From Agrypnia vestita (taxonomy: Eukaryota > Arthropoda > Insecta > Trichoptera > Phryganeidae): a stretch of 64,000 nucleotides of DNA. This document shows positions 1 to 11,024 of the stretch, piece after piece (position 1 is the first letter of the stretch; each line of letters opens with the position of its first letter). Where the stretch lies: assembly GCA_016648135.1 (NCBI GenBank), contig JADDOH010005095.1, positions 1 to 64,000 on the forward strand. The letters are read 5' to 3'. The translations under genes and the position numbers were made by a program. Under the pieces are notes generated by a model, which saw only the letters and a list, made by a program, of their open reading frames with translations, did no database searches and was not told the origin of the DNA.

Positions 1-1960
1 TAAGCAAAATTTGAATCGAATCGGACAAACGGTGCGGATTTGTATAGATGTAGTTTTTCCCTTCGCTAGTTGACAATTATATTGATGACTCGTTATTAAA
101 TTTTAAACCAAATCAAATTTAATTGAACTACTCTCAATATATTGAACATCCCTTATCATCACACGGTCAATAATGCAGAAGGAGTTTTATTGATTAATAA
201 TATTGATAGTGTGCGGGGCCTTAACTACAATATTACCACTACAATAAATGTAAATTTCGGCAATATTTTGATATTTACCGCCACAGCAGGCCATAACACG
301 CAGGGCTTACAACCCGTCACGTACTTGTTATACAGCGTAGCGATTACTGACTGATCACCATATTTCGGGTGGTTTTAGACGGCAATTACAGCACCATTGT
401 AACAGTTTAATTTGCATTGCTGGGGATGAATATTGAAATCGAAATAGTATTATCACACTTGGTAAATTTGCTCGCGCTAATACCTGATAATTATGACGTA
501 ATCATTGCGACATTCATTCATTACCATTGATTTGATGGCCTGGATAATTAATGGAATTATATTTTATTGTGTAAGTTAATTTATTAAAATCAGCTACATA
601 ATCTTCTAAATGTGGAGACCTGTAATTGGCCATCTATATGCTTCATTGTTTTCTATGCTTCTTTGTTGTGCTGTTGGTCTTCCATGAATATTAAATAAAT
701 AAATAAATAATTAATCAATAAATAATTTTTTTCACTCATTTAATTTAAAAATGTATATTAACTTATCTCGTGAAGTCCCAGGAAATTATAGTTCGTAGCT
801 AGCGACTGATATCTACGTTGAACAATTCAACACTCTCATCACTTTACATCAACAAACAATACATATACTATTCTAACGTTGTGAAAAACCTAGGCATCCT
901 AACTGATGCAGATCTTTCATGGGATAAATATATTTCACATCACAAAATATTTTTTTGCTACTCCCTAATTCCCTAAAAAGACTCGAGATCTTTTATTCGG
1001 TTCACTATAAAATATCAATTTCATAATCCCTACATCTTTCCATGCTTAATTATTTTTATGTGCGTTATATCATCACATCGCATCTGTCCACAATATCCTT
1101 AATTGGCCTATAATCCAACAACGCTAATAAATTCATATTTTAGGTCTACTTCATGGTGTCCTTTTCAATCTTTACTCACCTCAGTACGTGAAATTATGAC
1201 GTTCCACTCCGTTCAGCTGACAATAATTCACTATCCATCCGCATTCAGTATATTGAATTTATCAGCTCTTCATTGCAAGTGCGGTAGGCTAAGCTATGGA
1301 ATCAACTATGCATAGACATCACACCATCGCAGACCATAAGTAATTTCAAAAACAGACTAAAGCAATTTTACCTTTCCCAAAACCTATATTTAATCCTTCC
1401 CTGTGCCCGTCCATATCCTTCTTTTCTCGTTATCGAGGAACTAATTTAGTCACTGTGACATTTTATACTGGAAATCAATTTCAATTGTTCCACTGAATTA
1501 CTAATTTTTTTTTAAATTCTTTACGCACTTTATTAAATTATTACACACAATATAAATTAAATTAAAACAAATTTACTATTATACAGATGTCACATCTGTG
1601 ACAGGTAAAAACATGCTTTTTTGAAAAGCAGCAAAATTGAATAAGCATTGTAAAATTTAACATATTATGTTTCGCACACGATCAATCCAGCGGCATAAAA
1701 TTGAATTTTTTAAATTTAATAAAAATAACTATATATGGCCGTGTGTGTGTATGTGTAATTGTTACCATAAGGTTTATTTTTTGAACATTTGTGCATTTAG
1801 TTTATAATATTTCTTATACTCGCGTCGAGGCCTCGACAACTTGAATAGTTTTAAGAACTTTTTGTAATTTTATTCTATATGTAATTTGTAATTTTTTGTT
1901 GTAAATAAAATGAGTGGAATTAGCGGTCTTATTACTGACGAATCCTGACTGGAGATATAA
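1..1960. other. AT-rich DNA without a recognisable gene
   Basis: No reading frame here looks coding on either strand; the short open frames are AT-biased and lack recognisable domains. Visible simple sequence includes an AAAT-type microsatellite near 690-725, a short GT run near 1740-1755, and a 14-bp perfect palindrome (GTCGAGG/CCTCGAC) at 1824-1837. No TE ends were identified. Confidence 0.6.
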
Positions 1961-2118
1961 GGTTTTGTGCATTATTAGGACATCCGCGAGATTCGGAAAT
2001 AAACGTATCTCACTGTGGAGGATGACGGCCGATCTCGCGGATTAAATTAAATAGCAAAAATATGTTTTTTGCCAGTTTTCAGATAACTGCGCAGCAGATT
2101 TGAAAGGCCGTTAAAATG

Positions 2119-2212
2119 GTCAGGCAGGCCGACGTTTGAACGCGACAAGCCGGCGCCTGGCGGGGGTCAGGCAGGCCGACGTTTGAACGCGACAAACCGG
2201 CGCCTGGCGGGG
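2119..2212. repeat. 47-bp tandem duplication (2 copies)
   Basis: Two consecutive 47-bp units beginning GTCAGGCAGG start at 2119 and 2166 and differ at one visible position (AAGCC versus AAACC). The near-identity means a recent duplication. It lies about 500 bp upstream of the TATA box at 2701, where an enhancer-like U3 repeat would sit if this is an LTR. Confidence 0.85.
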
Positions 2213-2700
2213 GCCGCTGGTTTATGGACCAGACGTACGCGGCGCGTGGAAAGTTTGCAACGCCGTAAAATCAGAAAGTTCACGAGATGAACTCAGAAAA
2301 AGTGCACAAAACCTGGCATGTCATTTCCTGTCAGAATTCGTTATAAAATAAAGAATCGGATTAGTTTGGAAGGAGATACATCGAGAGATAGGAATCGGCC
2401 TTTTTTGAGGCGATTTATGAACGCCGACACATCCGGACACATTGGTACTAATTAAATTCACATGCAGATGTGCCAGGCGTTCAATTTGACGCAACATTTA
2501 CATATGTACACCTCCCCGTTCGGGAGATAATTTGGCTAGGCGGGCAAAATAGTCCGTTTAGAGGATGGGCCGGCGCGGATCATACCGCTCGGGAATGCTG
2601 CGCTGACCACCATCCGCCACTGGGTATTCTCGAGATGTCTCTCCCCTCCCTTACTAATCCCATTTTGACCGTTGATTTCCCGCTGTGTCTAGATTTTAAG

Positions 2701-2803
2701 TATAAATAAAGGAAGATTCCGCAGACTCAGCATCCTCAGTTCGCCGAGATTACTTTTACCTTGTTACGCTGCCGGTCCGCGGAATCGTTTTTTGCTAAAT
2801 AAA
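2701..2803 (+). promoter_or_regulatory. TATA box, initiator and poly(A) signal cluster
   Basis: TATAAA at 2701-2706 is followed by TCAGCA with its A at 2729, 28 bp downstream, and by a second TCAGT at 2736. AATAAA at 2798-2803 lies about 70 bp further on. TATA-to-initiator spacing is typical for arthropod promoters. The short distance to a polyadenylation signal favours an LTR R region rather than a host gene. Confidence 0.4.
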
Positions 2804-3119
2804 GTGTCTTTTATTTTTAATTTAAATTCCTGAAAAAGTGTTTTTTGTTGTTGCTTTCGAATTTACCTTTGTGCTTAAAATATTATAAATTTCTACTGAA
2901 TTTCTCCCACCGTAACACGGAGACCCACCCTATATTTAGCTATTTTTAAATTCGGTTTTTTAGCCGCTCGGGTTTTAAAATATTTTGGGAATTTTTAAAT
3001 AGTTTTTCGAACTTGGTATGGCCCTGTGCGTACCATATTAGAAACGTGTGCTCTCCCTTTTCTTTCTTTTCCATTTAACAAAACTGAGCCACAGCAACGC
3101 GTGGCCGGATACAGCTAGT

Positions 3120-3322
3120 AAATAATAAATATAATGAGTGATAAATCAAGTGTTACTCAGCGATAGTAGATAGTTTATAGACGACTTGCTTTAAAGAATA
3201 GTGTATTAATTTATCTAGTGTTAAGTAACTTTGTCCTTATGTAATTAATTAATTACTAATTAATAAATCTTTACTTAATTTTCAGTGTTTTTATTTTGCT
3301 TCCAAAGGCGCAATACGTGACA
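3120..3322 (+). mobile_element. 3' part of a solo LTR (ATAT-associated LTR family)
   Basis: The segment ends in ACGTGACA at 3322 and is similar to the 3' halves of the LTRs at 46571-47109, 57984-58409 and the minus-strand copy at 39741. Shared landmarks in order are a GTTAAGTRACTTTGT block, an ATTAATTAATTA-rich stretch with AATAAAT, a TTTCAG-like block and the CGTGACA terminus. The 5' boundary is unclear, so this may be a truncated or diverged copy. No internal retroelement genes lie beside it. Confidence 0.5.
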
Positions 3323-3772
3323 ATAATATAAATGCTAAAAAAGAGTCGTCAGGAGATGAACTCGCAGAGAGGCGAGCATTCTAACACTGAACCACTTAAT
3401 GAAATTGTGATGAAATTGATGTCTGAATAACTACATATTGTAGCACATCAACCTTTTGCTTACGTGTATTTATCGAAGCAATAATAACCATCTTATATTC
3501 TAAGGCAAAGAAGTATCCTAGAAGTAAACGCTACGCCCGAATTTTATAATTATGTTTATTTTTAAATAAACACCATCTTCATTATAACATCTTTATTAAA
3601 ATAAATGTAAAAAAACGTAAAACACGTTGCAATTTTTGATATACCGAAAAGGAGATGAATGCAGGAAAGTGTTGAAATAGTATATTACTTAATAAATAAT
3701 ATACCAATGATATATTTTCAATCTAATTAAAAACGCCTTACATATTTCAGATACCTGCACCGTATCACTTAT

Positions 3773-3835
3773 GTATAGTGTGTAATACACACTATACACT
3801 AAACACTCCTGTATAGTGTGTATTACACACTATAC
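3773..3835. repeat. Mirrored pair of 25-bp near-palindromes
   Basis: Positions 3773-3797 form a near-perfect palindrome (GTATAGTGTGT / ACACACTATAC around AAT). Positions 3811-3835 are the exact reverse complement of it, separated by 13 bp. The block can therefore fold either as two hairpins or as one longer cruciform. No coding or known regulatory role is visible. Confidence 0.85.
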
Positions 3836-3839
3836 ACAC

Positions 3840-4138
3840 TGTGTATATCATATGTTTTTTGGTTCGCTCATCCCCACCTTATGTTTAGATCATTGTATTT
3901 TTTACGGTATTTTTCTTCAAACGTATTATTATTTTTACGTTTTATGTTTTTGTATGTGTTTATGTTTATATGAATCAAAATAAAAAAATTAAAATTAAAA
4001 TGATGCAGACATTGTATATTTAATTTATTTTATGTTTGTTTATGTTCCACAGTTAAGACTCTTTTTTCAGAACACAGTACTGAATTTTTGTCACGGGGAC
4101 ATCATTAATCACGATATAATATAGATGTTTCACAGAGA
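3840..4138. other. AT-rich spacer
   Basis: AT-rich sequence with T-rich and A-rich runs; no open frame, TE terminus or repeat was recognised. Confidence 0.5.
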
Positions 4139-4290
4139 CGAAATTATATTTTTTTATGGGTTAGTAGGTATAGAAGTCTATCGATGCGATTTACATTTTG
4201 ATGATTTACGTACGACCTACCGTACGGCTGGCTTAAGTGATCACTTTACACAATGTAACGTTAACCATTTCTACCCACTATAGAATATCT
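4139..4290 (+). repeat. Dispersed repeat G, copy 1
   Basis: The stretch beginning ACGAAATTATATTTTTTTAT, with GTAGGTATAGAAGT, resembles the reverse complement of 8655-8790. Its later part (CACTTTACACAATGTAACGTT) resembles 36638-36675. Three diverged copies of the same sequence in one window mark it as a dispersed repeat. Its class is not recognised and no ends or target duplications were defined. Confidence 0.5.
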
Positions 4291-4911
4291 ATATAGTCTA
4301 TCAAATTTTTGGAAGTTGTATATATTTAAATTTTACAACATGTTTCTTATATGTGTAGTTATAATTCTTAGCGCGAACGGCATCCAAAGCTTTTTCATTC
4401 CACTTCAATAACCTCAGTGACACCCGACAGCGCGTAATAAGTCTAAATTCTAGTATCTCGTTACAATATTATCTTATTATACAGAATGTAACAGAGCTAC
4501 TTACTCCACAATGCTTCACAGGTAGATTCCTGATTTATATACATCTAAAATATTCTAATATAAATGGTTATGTAAATAAACGGCTTTATTGCAGAAACGT
4601 ATTATATATTTTTTAATATTTCTAAATTATTTTCAATCAAACGTTGGATATTCATGAATGTAACATCCATCAAATAGAAAATTTATTTCCTGTTATTAAA
4701 GTCAAAAAGAAAATAAAAACCATTTCGGAAAACTTTTGTTTCATGTTTGAAATTTCTGAAATATTGTAATCATTATATTTGACTTTTTCAATTAACGTGC
4801 GAATAAAATTTTAATATTCAGTGTTAGTCAATTTAATTTATACAAAATAAATATTACTAAAATATTTTAAAAAATTAACCCATTAAAATATTGTTTTCAT
4901 TCTAAATCCTT
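4291..4911. other. AT-rich spacer
   Basis: No gene, TE end or notable structure was seen. Confidence 0.5.
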
Positions 4912-4912
4912 T

Positions 4913-4945
<33 letters not shown>
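4912..4945. repeat. Compound (AC)n(AT)n microsatellite
   Basis: A run of AC dinucleotides passes directly into a run of AT dinucleotides. It is simple sequence with no further role visible. Confidence 0.9.
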
Positions 4946-5423
4946 GGAGGTCTCAGTTTCAATTATATTGTATTTTGTTTTCTTAAATAAGAGATTCATT
5001 TGTATTTAAGGTAATCAGAAAAATTGTTTCTTGAGTATTTGTATTATTCTATTAAATTTCAGTGCATTTTGATGATTGTTGTTATAGAATGAAACCATGT
5101 TTTGTTTTGTAGCAATTTTAAAAAAGATAAATATGTCTTCACGATTTAAATAATTTTAGTACACCAGAAAGTATTTTTTGTGTTTGTGTGTGACCCCTTG
5201 TGTAATGTCTTGTCATTAAAATGAGGTCAATATGCAAAATTTCAGCTTAATAGGATGACGGTACGTGTGTTAATTTTCAGTTCCAAGATTTTTCCACAAG
5301 AAAACAAAACCGGCGGTTTTAAAATACAGGATTTTAAGCTATTGGGAAAAATGTGATAAAAGACCATTTCTTTATGTTTTCATCATCATTTTATACATAA
5401 TATATTATACACAAAATCATAAA
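4946..5423. other. AT-rich spacer upstream of mariner copy 1
   Basis: No gene or repeat was recognised. The mariner insertion site (TA at 5424-5425) closes the stretch. Confidence 0.5.
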
Positions 5424-5425
5424 TA

Positions 5426-6711
5426 TTAGGTCCTTACATATGAAACTGGCGTTTTGCCGTACTGGCAAATTTGATCTCAAATATCTTCTCTTTGGTTAGG
5501 AATTCCAAATCCAAATTTATACAGCTATTACTCATGTATTGGTGTTTTGAAAATTATAATTCATTTGTTTTTTCCTCAATTGTTTTTTTTCTTTGCGTCA
5601 CTCAGTTTACAAAATGAAAAACTTGAAATATCGCGTTATTTACGAGTACGAGTTCCACCGTGGCACCAGTGCTGCAGAAACGGCTCGAAGGATTAATGTT
5701 GTGTATGGCGACGGTGCCGCAAAAGAAAACACAGTGCGTTTTTGGTTCCAACGTTTTCGTTCTGGAAATTTCGACCTGCAGAACAAGCCCCGTGGACGGC
5801 CGGAGACCAAAGTTGATAATGAAGAATTGAAGGCTATTGTGGAAGCGGATCCATCGCAAACCACATATGAGTTAGCTGCAGGCTGCGGTGTTAGTGATAA
5901 AACTGTTTTAATCCACTTGAAGCAAATTGGTAAGGTGAAAAAGCTTGAAAGGTGGGTACCTCACGAATTGAGTGAAGCAAATCAACAAACGCGCATTGAC
6001 TGCTGCGTTGCATTACTCAACCGGCACAATAATGAAGGGATTTTAAATCGAATCATTACCTGTGATGAAAAGTGGATCCTGTACGATAATCGGAAGCGCT
6101 CATCGCAATGGCTGAACCCTGCCGAACCCAGCCAAACCATGCCCCGAGCGAAAATTGACTCCAAAAAAGTTACTTGTGAGCGTTTGGTGGACTAGTGCTG
6201 GTGTCGTTCACTACAGCTTTCTTAAATCTGGCCAGACGATTACGGCAGATGTCTATTATCAGCAACTGCAAACCATGATGGAAAATCTAGCTGCTAAACA
6301 ACCGAGGCTGGTTAATCGCTCTAGGCCACTGCTGCTTCATGATAACGCTAGACCACACACTGCACAACAGACGGCTACCAAATTAGAGGAGCTTCAATTG
6401 GAATGTCTAAGACATCCACCGTACTCTCCGGACCTTGCCCCAACAGATTACCATTTTTTTCGAAATTTGGATAACTTCTTGCAAAGAAAAAAATTCAACT
6501 CCGATGGGGCAGTCCAAACCGCCTTCAAAGATTTTATTGATTCCCGTCCGAATGGTTTTTTTAGTAAAGGGATCGATGAACTGCCTATGAGATGGCAAAA
6601 GTGCATAGATAGCAATGGTACATACTTTGATTAAATAAATATATTATAATAAAAAAAATCGGCTTTATGTTCCTCCCATACTAAACGCCAATTTCATATG
6701 TAAGGACCTAA
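5426..6711 (+). mobile_element. Mariner element, copy 1 (full length, 1286 bp)
   Basis: A complete Tc1/mariner-superfamily transposon. The 5' terminal repeat starts TTAGGTCCTTACATATGAAA at 5426. Its inverse ends at 6711, and the two match over about 29 bp with one difference. A TA dinucleotide sits on both sides (5424-5425 and 6712-6713), the standard mariner target duplication. One transposase gene fills most of the interior. A sister copy lies at 11025-12297 in the same orientation. The element is structurally intact but its gene is frameshifted, so it could only move with transposase supplied from elsewhere. Confidence 0.95.
5614..6634 (+). pseudogene. Mariner transposase, one frameshift
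   Basis: The transposase would cut and paste the element by binding its terminal repeats in the nucleus. The ATG at 5614 fits the family N-terminus; an open frame extends 7 codons upstream but has no ATG. The conceptual protein is 339 residues, near the usual mariner length of about 345. It shows the N-terminal helix-turn-helix region, the linker motif WVPHEL at about 114-119, and all three catalytic aspartates: CDEKW (about 151), HDNARPH (about 243) and TDYHF (about 278). The last two are separated by 34 residues, the DD34D spacing of true mariners. Sequence style resembles the cecropia subfamily. Compared with copy 2, one extra C lies in the run at 6127-6129. It shifts the frame and ends the first frame at 6195. 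The second half continues open to the TAA at 6632. No other break is visible. Confidence 0.93.
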
Positions 6712-6815
6712 TATGTTATTAAAAATTTCATTTGTAGCCTTATAGGCTACATTATATTTGTGCAAAATTTGATTAATATATATTGAGAAATAAAAGAGTT
6801 CATCGAGACATTTGG

Positions 6816-7449
6816 CAGTTTTTTTTTATTATTTTATTTATTTGATAATTAACGCCCTATAGGGCTTTTACAATTGATAGGTAAGTGTACATTAACAGAA
6901 TATATAGATATTTTAAAAAGAAAAAAACAATAACATGTAAACATAATAATGACATAAAGAGAAAAGAAAATACTTAAAATAAAGATACAAATATACAAAG
7001 ATAAATATAATATAAATTAAAAAGTAAGTATGTATATCAAAAGCAGAAACATAAGAAAAACATAATATAATAGAAATTTAGAAAAAAAAAGTTATAATGT
7101 AGAGTGAAAAGATATAGCACAAGCACTGAAAGTAATATTATAATAAAAAATATACATACAAATACAAATCAATTATTTAAGTCCAATTCGACAAATACTT
7201 GTAATCTTTCAATACACCTTTTAATATATGTTTGAATAATACACAGTTATTGGCAAATACGTCCAGTTGCTCGTGTCTGTTTGCTAGTCTAGGAAGCCTT
7301 TGCAGTGGGGAATTAAATATATAGTTAGTGGCTGCAGTTTCCACGGCAAAACTTGCATGCCTTATTACCCACGTCTCCCCACACTTTATATTTAATGTTA
7401 ATTTAAATCCTAGATATTCATAATAAACTTTTATAAAAATTAGCTGCAA
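6816..7449 (-). pseudogene. LINE reverse transcriptase C-terminal end with 3' UTR and tail
   Basis: On the minus strand an open frame of 90 codons (7449-7177) carries the pattern seen at the C-terminus of many jockey/CR1-type LINE proteins: an NSPLQRL motif, then a conserved asparagine, then LDVF, then FKHILKGVL. It is followed, still on the minus strand, by AT-rich sequence and an A/T-rich tail that reads on the plus strand as TTTTTTTTATTATTTTATTTATTT near 6816-6842. A C-terminal coding end, then UTR, then A-rich tail is the normal 5'-truncated LINE insertion. No RT catalytic motifs remain. The clade is uncertain; the assignment rests on pattern rather than alignment. Confidence 0.5.
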
Positions 7450-8123
7450 ATATTTGCCAATCCCGAAGTTATTCGGAAAAATGTGACAAAACCATTTTTT
7501 TATGTTTTCATTTTTATTTTAAATACATCATTATATAAAAATATTATATAAGGTTGAAACTATTGATATTAGGATATCGTTGTTGGAAAAATTTTTTATT
7601 CATAATTTATTTAAGAATCTAGTTGTACATTGTGTGGACTAGCTTTGAAATACCATGCATAATTAATTTTTTCACATATCAAAAAAATAGCCATCTTTGG
7701 TCCGCACAGTTTCATAAAACCCAGAGTTGTGATATCATTACGTTTTTCATTCATCTGGAATGCGTAAAATTTCGAAAATGATGTCAAGGCTATCCAAGTT
7801 TAGATTTTGAGACATCCCTGAGGAGAACCATAGCACGAAATTTATTTAGAAAATCATGTGTAAAACTTTTAGAGAAATTTTCGACGTAATATTTGTATAC
7901 CAAATTTTGAGTGAAAATTTGAGAGCCTCAGATATTTTAATAATTAACTTCAGATGACACCCACCTCCAGGATAATTAAGGTTAGATAATTACTCCACAC
8001 GGTGTTTCAACAACCTGGAAACATCCGACAAAATCAACTTTTTTATTTTAGCTTTTACTCATTCATTATTTTAAAATAATAAAATTGAAGCATTTTTAAG
8101 TTGATAAACCATATAAAATAATA
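7450..8123. other. AT-rich spacer
   Basis: No coding frame or TE end recognised between the LINE fragment and the hAT-type insertion. Confidence 0.5.
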
Positions 8124-8131
8124 ATCTAAAT

Positions 8132-8504
8132 CAGCGATTTCTTAACTTTTTCAGCCAAGGACCCTTAGGAAATCAATCACAACTTTCAAGGACCTCCTTA
8201 ATTAAAAAAACCATCAATAAATTTCGGACCATTTATTTTAGTGGTATAAATACAAAAAAAAACTATTTTATAAAAATATAGTTAATAATCAACATATAAC
8301 AGTAATAGTAACATAACATTCACATTAATTAATGAAGGTTAGTGTTGCTTTTTTGCAACTAAATTAGTGATATTCGGGTTGATGTTACTAAGTAAACGTA
8401 GCGATTACGAGACTTTTGGTGGCATTTATTTATTATTATTAAATGGTCCAGAGATGAGATTGCGGACCCCCAGGGGATTGCAGACTACAGGTTAAGAAGC
8501 ACTG
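8132..8504. mobile_element. Non-autonomous hAT-type MITE (373 bp)
   Basis: The element starts CAGCGATTTCTTAAC at 8132 and ends GTTAAGAAGCACTG at 8504. These termini are inverted repeats of the CAG-G-TTCTTAAC form common in hAT elements. An identical 8-bp sequence, ATCTAAAT, lies on both sides (8124-8131 and 8505-8512); 8 bp is the hAT target duplication length. The subterminal AAGGACCC/GCGGACCCC motifs are also typical of such elements. The interior codes for nothing, so it depends on a transposase from elsewhere. The perfect duplication argues for a fairly recent insertion. Confidence 0.9.
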
Positions 8505-8654
8505 ATCTAAATAATAATACATCTATAATACAATTATATCATATGTTCGCAGAATTCCCAAATAAATAAGGTGTTCTTAGCTTGATATCAAAATACATTA
8601 TCCTCTATGTAACAATATCTATCACTACGTCTATCTATAATGTAACAATGTTCA

Positions 8655-8790
8655 ACATTAACGCTACGAAGACGCTACGCTAGATGGCGCTGTGATAGGT
8701 CGTAAGCCCTATGAACACCCAAAAACTTCCATACCTACTTTACCATAAAAAAATACAATTTCGTCACTGAATAATACTAAAATCTCTTTT
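8655..8790 (-). repeat. Dispersed repeat G, copy 2
   Basis: In reverse complement this stretch parallels 4139-4220: the block CGAAATTGTATTTTTTTATG, then GTAGGTATGGAAGT. It also contains GATGGCGCTG near 8682. Ends are undefined and the class is unknown. Confidence 0.5.
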
Positions 8791-8799
8791 TCCATTCGC

Positions 8800-11022
8800 A
8801 TCAATTAAGGTGGTTTTATAATTTTCAGTTGATTCTAGCTTTGAGTAAAATAATATGATAAAATCTCTCCCCAATCTCAAAGCTATCCGGCTAATATTAA
8901 AATGAAAGACTTTTAGAAAAATATTAAGTGAAAGGCGTTACGCGGCACTGTTACTGGAGAAAAATACGGAGCGAAAATTTTAAAAATATTCCTAAAATCT
9001 ATACAAGAAAACTGAATCCCCCCAGAAAAATACTTTCGGAACTGTTGATAAAGAAGCTTAAATTCATACCGTCAAGTTTGAGAATTTGAAAACAAGTAAA
9101 ATGAAAGTTTGCGAGATATTTGAATGCTACAGCGCACAATCTCTTCGCGGGGATTTAGCGTCAGGATCACTTTTTTCGCCAAATTTCTACTCTCAAGTTA
9201 TTTAATTTCCGAAGTCAACACGGCGAAAGTTTAAGACCTATTATTTAATTACATAATGAGCGTTCGGCGGCCCGGAGAGCGAAGCTTATAGGCATTTTTC
9301 ACTCACGCAAAGTTTCCCAAATGTGACAAGTGTCAAGAATCCTCATTTATAAGCTTGACAGATTGGAAATATTTCGTGTATTATTTAAGTTACTTATTTT
9401 GTTAGTCAATTGCGAAGTTTAATGTGCGGAGGAGAGTTCATCGGACCAAGTGTAAAGAGCGTTCGGAAGGAAAAGTCGTACTAAATTACTTAAATTTTCT
9501 TCAACTAAGGGGTTACAAGACCCAGAAAGCTTGAAATTTAGTTATAAATTGGGTGACTTATTGTTTTGTTTTATTTTACTGGCACTTGTTAAGGTACAAA
9601 TCAGACTATTATTTTATTGGAAAATGTTTGCAAAAAAATAAATTTCCATGTCATGCTCATTCTCGTGGAGCTCCTCGGCAGTGACTGAGATGCAACTTTC
9701 TCCGGTGCACGTTTGTCTGACACACAGAAAAACATTATATAAGTATGTAATATATGTATATAAACATTATATAAGAATAATGATACCTAAAATGCACTGT
9801 ACATTTTTTGAATTGCATCACGGTTTATTTAATTAGAATAAATACTTTATTTATTTAATTCAATTTGATGAGAGTTGAACAAAATGATTTTGTTCAACAC
9901 TAAATTGATCACGTTAAACGAGATCAGATTGTTTCAGTACCCAATTCTCCGTTTTTCGTATGCACAGTTACGACTGTGTTCGTAGACCACGAACTCACTG
10001 ACCCAGCTATTGCTATTGCTGAAAAAGTTTTAAGTGAGGTTATAACACATTTTGAATGTTAAATATCCAAGAGTTATAAGTAAAAGTTTCAGATTCATGG
10101 ATTGATGAGGTCCAAGTCACCGAATTTTAAATAAAGAGTTTAATATTTATTTTAATAGTTTAACCGGGAGTTGGTATTACGATGTGAAAGGCTCAAAGTC
10201 TCGACCAATCAAAGTGACTTTCCGAAACCTTAATGAAGCCATTGTTCTCTTCTCTGTTTTCGCATTCTGCAGTCTTCTTTATAAATATATCATCCCAAGA
10301 AGCTGGGAAACGTTCTACGTTTTGGCTTCTCATATAATCGGGGCCTATGTTAATATACAAACTTATTATTAAATAACTGACCTACTTAAACAATTTTTTA
10401 TTTATTTGTTATTTGATGTTACATACGTATAATTTTTTGGACAAGTTGTGCATCAAAAACATCCTAGGAAAAGATATTATCCTAAACGTTGCATTAAAAG
10501 ATGAGCTTAGAATCAGCTGTGAGGGCGAAGACTAGATATAAAAAAAATTAGAGACCCATTTCAAGCCGTACGGGTCGATTTTTAACTCATTGCACTTCAA
10601 GTATGGCCACTGATAAATCTGTTGCTAGTACATTATTATTTCAATATAATACAACATAGATTTCTTTAAGTCAATATTACAGATAGCCACCAAGAAATTT
10701 CGAAAGTTTTAAAAATGGTTTAATAATTATTGTTACCAATGTGTTGATAAAAAACAACAAACACTGTAGGCGGTGTACATAGCTGATACATTGCGTCACT
10801 GACAACACGTGTGCATTAATGTCAAAAGTGAAGCGGCTCATCCAACTTTGTCTCTTTTAAGCAGGGATATCGCTATTGCACACCAATTAGTGTATCAGCA
10901 CACAACACATTCTTGGAGTGCCTGATTGAGGGCACTCTTTGTCAATACGGACATGAAAGAAAGCGTTTTAGTTATATTTACTAAAATTACGTAGTAGTTA
11001 TATTTTGAGAACCATAAATAAA
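8800..11022. other. Long non-coding stretch with a CpG-richer segment
   Basis: No recognisable gene. The part at about 9120-9330 is richer in GC and CG dinucleotides than its surroundings (for example GCGTTCGGCGGCCCGGAGAGCG) and has no match elsewhere in the window, so it may be single-copy host DNA. Short open frames at 9648-9836 and 10184-10372 have no recognisable domain. Sequence around 10500-10980 shows no TE signature I could name. Confidence 0.5.
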
Positions 11023-11024
11023 TA

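Larger units (their letters stand above)
1960..2990 (+). mobile_element. Putative LTR or promoter-bearing retroelement segment
   Basis: This stretch is clearly GC-richer than its surroundings. It has an 11-bp inverted repeat (ATCCGCGAGAT at about 1981 and its complement near 2031), a 47-bp tandem duplication, and then a compact RNA polymerase II promoter arrangement: TATAAA at 2701, TCAG initiator-like motifs at 2727 and 2736, and AATAAA at 2798. Promoter, short R region and polyadenylation signal in that order are what an LTR looks like. The ends are not fixed: no matching TG...CA termini or target duplication could be defined, and no coding region follows. A host promoter is the alternative. 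Open frame 2470-2709 shows no domain and is not called. Confidence 0.35.

Noticed and set aside
5426..5430. Telomeric TTAGG repeat
   Set aside because: A single TTAGG that is the start of the mariner terminal repeat, not a tandem array.
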